Source of the DNA: Planctomycetaceae bacterium
GTDB lineage: Bacteria > Planctomycetota > Planctomycetia > Pirellulales > Thermoguttaceae
NCBI GenBank assembly: GCA_009783865.1
Contig: WRCR01000231.1
Location: 1-6,655 of the forward strand
DNA: 6,655 bases
Direction: 5' to 3'
Each line of letters begins with the position of its first letter. Position 1 is the first letter of the stretch. Below are positions 4,636-6,655 of this stretch, piece by piece. The position numbers and the translations under genes are program-made. Below the pieces are notes generated by a model. It made no database searches. It had not been told where the DNA came from and was given only the letters and a program-made list of their open reading frames with translations.

Positions 4636-5643
4636 ATGACAACTATTGCTGTACTCGGTGCAACCGGTTATACCGCCGTTGAATTGCTCAAGATATTGCT
4701 CCGCCATCCTCACGCAAAAATTACGGCGTTGACAAGCCGGGAAGATACCCGACCCGCCGGACAGGTTCATCAATGCCTGTCCGGTCGGCTTGACATTTCG
4801 GTGGAAAACCTTTCACCGGAAGAAGTTGCGGACAGAGCGGAATGTGTTTTCAGTTGTCTGCCGCATACCGCAACGGCAAAGGTTGCGCCGAAACTTCTGG
4901 AAAACGGAGCAAAAGTGATTGATTTCGGAGCGGATTATCGGCTTCATTCTGCGGCTGTTTTCAAAGAATGGTACGGCGAAGAACATCCCGATGTGCAGCG
5001 GCTCGGCAAAGTACCATACGGACTGCCGGAACTTTTCCGAGAAGAAATCAAGAAGAGCAGCATTGTTGCGAATCCGGGCTGCTATCCGACAACAGCGATT
5101 CTGGCATTAACTCCGCTGCTCAAGAGCGGGCTGATTGAAGCGGACGGCATTATCATTGATTCCAAAAGCGGCGTATCAGGGGCGGGACGCAAGCCGAAAC
5201 AGAACACGCTGTATCCCGAATGTAATGAAAGCATTTCCGCTTATGGAGTCGGAACACATCGGCATACACCGGAAATTGAGCAGGTGTTGACCACAGTGAG
5301 CGGCAAAGCTGTGAACGTGATTTTTACGCCGCACTTAACACCGATGGACAGAGGAATCTTGTCAACGATTTATGCAAAGCCGGTAAAAACATTAATGATT
5401 GACGACGTTTTGAATGAACTGCGGAACTTCTACCGCGATGAACCGTTTGTTAAAATCGTTGAACATTTACCGGCAAGTAAAGATGTGTCCGGCACAAACT
5501 TTGTGCATATTTCGGTGCGGATTGTCAAAGACCGGGTCATACTTGTATCGGCAATCGACAATTTAATTAAAGGTGCGTCCGGCGCAGCGGTGCAGAATTT
5601 CAATCTGCTGTTCGGATATGAAGAAACAACGGCACTGATGTAA
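4636..5643 (+). CDS. argC: N-acetyl-gamma-glutamyl-phosphate reductase
   Basis: ArgC catalyses the third step of arginine synthesis in the cytoplasm: NADPH-dependent reduction of N-acetyl-glutamyl phosphate to N-acetyl-glutamate semialdehyde with release of phosphate. The 335-aa product is full length for the standard (type 1) family. The dinucleotide-binding Rossmann turn is G8-A-T-G-Y-T13. The catalytic cysteine is C149 in 'ANPGCYPT'. The 'SGVSGAGRKP' loop is at 178-187, the His-containing 'GTHRHTPEIEQ' motif at 206-216 (H208/H210; a His in this motif is the catalytic partner in the family), 'FTPHLTPMDRG' at 230-240, and the family signature 'DNLIKGASGAAVQNFN' begins at D308. ATG 4636 follows AGGAA with suitable spacing. 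ArgC is preceded by the 229-aa gene, probably in the same transcript; no other arginine gene is in the window. A 9-bp GC-rich hairpin lies inside the coding region (4757-4784). Confidence 0.96.
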   Translation: MTTIAVLGATGYTAVELLKILLRHPHAKITALTSREDTRPAGQVHQCLSGRLDISVENLSPEEVADRAECVFSCLPHTATAKVAPKLLENGAKVIDFGADYRLHSAAVFKEWYGEEHPDVQRLGKVPYGLPELFREEIKKSSIVANPGCYPTTAILALTPLLKSGLIEADGIIIDSKSGVSGAGRKPKQNTLYPECNESISAYGVGTHRHTPEIEQVLTTVSGKAVNVIFTPHLTPMDRGILSTIYAKPVKTLMIDDVLNELRNFYRDEPFVKIVEHLPASKDVSGTNFVHISVRIVKDRVILVSAIDNLIKGASGAAVQNFNLLFGYEETTALM

Positions 5644-5681
5644 TACGGTATAACGGGCAGGGTTAAAATAACAGTGCCGTT
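5628..5681 (+). terminator. inverted repeat spanning the argC stop, possible terminator
   Basis: aacggcactg (5628-5637, last codons of argC) is the exact reverse complement of cagtgccgtt (5672-5681), a 10-bp stem with a 34-base loop, followed by 'cgtttt' (5682-5687). A second copy of gtgccgtt at 5688-5695 can replace the first, and tataacgg (5649-5656)/ccgttata (5691-5698) forms a further alternative stem. The T-tract is only four bases and the loop is long, so termination is possible but not certain. Confidence 0.4.
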
Positions 5682-5712
5682 CGTTTTGTGCCGTTATAAA
5701 TGTTTTCCTCCC

Positions 5713-5740
5713 TTGCTTAACGCGGCGGGTTCTGTATAAT
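5713..5740 (+). promoter_or_regulatory. near-consensus sigma-70-type promoter for lpxI
   Basis: TTGCTT (5713-5718) and a perfect TATAAT (5735-5740) are 16 bp apart. Only eight bases separate the -10 box from the ATG at 5749, so the expected transcription start (6-8 bases after the -10) falls at or within three bases of the start codon. This predicts a leaderless mRNA, consistent with the absence of any Shine-Dalgarno before the ATG. Confidence 0.6.
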
Positions 5741-5748
5741 TTACCGAC

Positions 5749-6655
5749 ATGGAGAACACAAAGAGCGGGGAAATTCCCGATAAAGTAGGTCTTATCGCCG
5801 GCTGGGGGCGTTATCCCATCTACCTTGCCGAAGCACTGAAACAGCAGGGAACGAAGGTCTATTGCCTCGGTATCGTCAATCACGCCGACAAAAAACTGGA
5901 AACACTCTGCGACGAATATCAGCCGCTCGGTCTCGGTCGGCTCCAAACAGCGTTCCGCTTTTTCCGGCAGCACCGCTTGACCGTCGGCACAATGGCGGGC
6001 AAAATCAATAAGAAATTACTGCTCGACCCTTGGCTCATTTGGAAACAACTGCCCGACTTTTATACTGTGCGGACTTTTCTGCCGATGTTCGTCACCCGAA
6101 AAAAGGACTGCAAAGACGATACACTGCTCACTGCCGTTGTCGATGCCTTTCACAACAACGATATTAACTTACTTCCTGCAACCGATTTTATACCCGAACT
6201 GCTCGTGAAACGTCAAAAATTAACAAGAAGAGGTCCCACACAGGCGGAATGGAAAGATATCTGTTTCGGCTGGCAAATTGCGAAAGAAATCGGTCGTCTC
6301 GACATCGGACAAAGCATCTGCGTCTGCAATCAGGCGGTTATTGCCGTTGAAGCGATTGAAGGAACCGACGAATGTATCCGCCGCGCCGGCGCATTGAGTC
6401 AGGCAAAGGGATTTACCGTCGTGAAAGCCGCAAAGCCCCAGCAAGATATGCGGTTCGATGTCCCAACTTTCGGACTATTGACGCTTCAGACCATGTATGA
6501 GTCCGGCGCAAGAGCATTGGCAATAGAAGCAGATAAGACGATATTCATCGACCGGCAAGACGTGGTTGACTTCGCAGATATGTACAACATTGCGATTGTT
6601 TCAATCACCGCCGACGACTGCAAGCGGGATAGTTCACCGTTTGAAGAATTCCCGG
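5749..6655 (+). CDS. lpxI: UDP-2,3-diacylglucosamine pyrophosphatase LpxI (3' end beyond window)
   Basis: LpxI hydrolyses UDP-2,3-diacylglucosamine to lipid X (2,3-diacylglucosamine 1-phosphate) and UMP in lipid A synthesis, replacing LpxH in many bacteria. The frame is open from ATG 5749 to the window end (302 codons), so it lacks a visible stop; the family is about 270-290 aa, so little should be missing. Motifs: 'VGLIAGWGRYP' at 13-23 (the N-terminal substrate-handling domain), 'TMAGKINKK', then the C-terminal catalytic domain with 'VCNQAVIAVEAIEGTDECIRRAG', 'VVKAAKPQQDMRFDVPTFG' (about 224-242; D233 and D237 are candidates for the catalytic Asp) and 'GARALAIEADKTIFIDR'. The start is chosen because it leaves a normal short lead before VGLIAG and no other ATG/GTG/TTG is available nearby. 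It has its own promoter and is probably leaderless. In Planctomycetes LpxI is consistent with a lipid A-containing outer membrane. Confidence 0.92.
   Translation, partial: MENTKSGEIPDKVGLIAGWGRYPIYLAEALKQQGTKVYCLGIVNHADKKLETLCDEYQPLGLGRLQTAFRFFRQHRLTVGTMAGKINKKLLLDPWLIWKQLPDFYTVRTFLPMFVTRKKDCKDDTLLTAVVDAFHNNDINLLPATDFIPELLVKRQKLTRRGPTQAEWKDICFGWQIAKEIGRLDIGQSICVCNQAVIAVEAIEGTDECIRRAGALSQAKGFTVVKAAKPQQDMRFDVPTFGLLTLQTMYESGARALAIEADKTIFIDRQDVVDFADMYNIAIVSITADDCKRDSSPFEEFP

Noticed and set aside
4636..5643. Aspartate-semialdehyde dehydrogenase instead of ArgC
   Set aside because: The enzymes share the fold, but the motifs 'ANPGCYPT', 'GTHRHTPEIEQ' and 'HLTPMDRG' are those of ArgC.
5563..5973. 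136-aa minus-strand ORF across the argC/lpxI junction
   Set aside because: It is antisense to conserved parts of two well-identified genes and crosses the lpxI promoter; no family features are visible.

Overview
The window looks like ordinary chromosomal DNA from a Gram-negative, lipid A-making bacterium, most likely a planctomycete (Pirellulales-like). This assignment is inferred from three things: an LpxI-type lipid A enzyme, a cysteine-rich lipoprotein whose N-terminal region (Cys-rich, then 'YRAGS') resembles planctomycete secreted proteins as I remember them, and a large exported TPR protein next to HEAT-repeat and family-less genes. Base composition is near balanced and most start sites have modest Shine-Dalgarno signals. 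No phage, transposase, CRISPR, tRNA or rRNA gene is visible.

Layout. The 3' end of a HEAT-repeat gene (2-334, +) converges on a small predicted lipoprotein gene (513-1103, -). Between them lies an 82-bp inverted-repeat element (367-448) resembling the 'attcccgc...gcgggaat' class of dispersed palindromes. A 402-bp divergent region (1104-1505) follows, holding candidate promoters, a 12-bp direct repeat, a 10-bp inverted repeat and two hairpins. Next come a 710-codon exported TPR protein (1506-3638, +), then a 260-bp gap made largely of consecutive palindromes (3643-3780) and ending in a good sigma-70-like promoter (3781-3809). That promoter and a U-rich leader precede an unrecognised 229-aa protein (3899-4588), which is followed after 47 bp by argC (4636-5643). 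Finally lpxI (5749 to beyond the window end) has its own near-consensus promoter, placed so close to the ATG that its mRNA is predicted to be leaderless.

Function. Only two genes have a firm biochemical assignment: argC (third step of arginine synthesis) and lpxI (lipid A precursor hydrolysis). The unknown 229-aa gene and argC probably share a transcript. lpxI is probably transcribed separately, with an inverted repeat at the end of argC as a possible terminator. The HEAT, lipoprotein and TPR products are structural or scaffold-type proteins of unknown role.

I do not see a convincing new multi-gene system. The most unusual content is non-coding: a high density of different palindromes in every long gap, a 14-15 bp word (tagccggtactccg) that recurs in three gaps, mutually exclusive stems in the 5' leader at 3837-3881, and the predicted leaderless lpxI.
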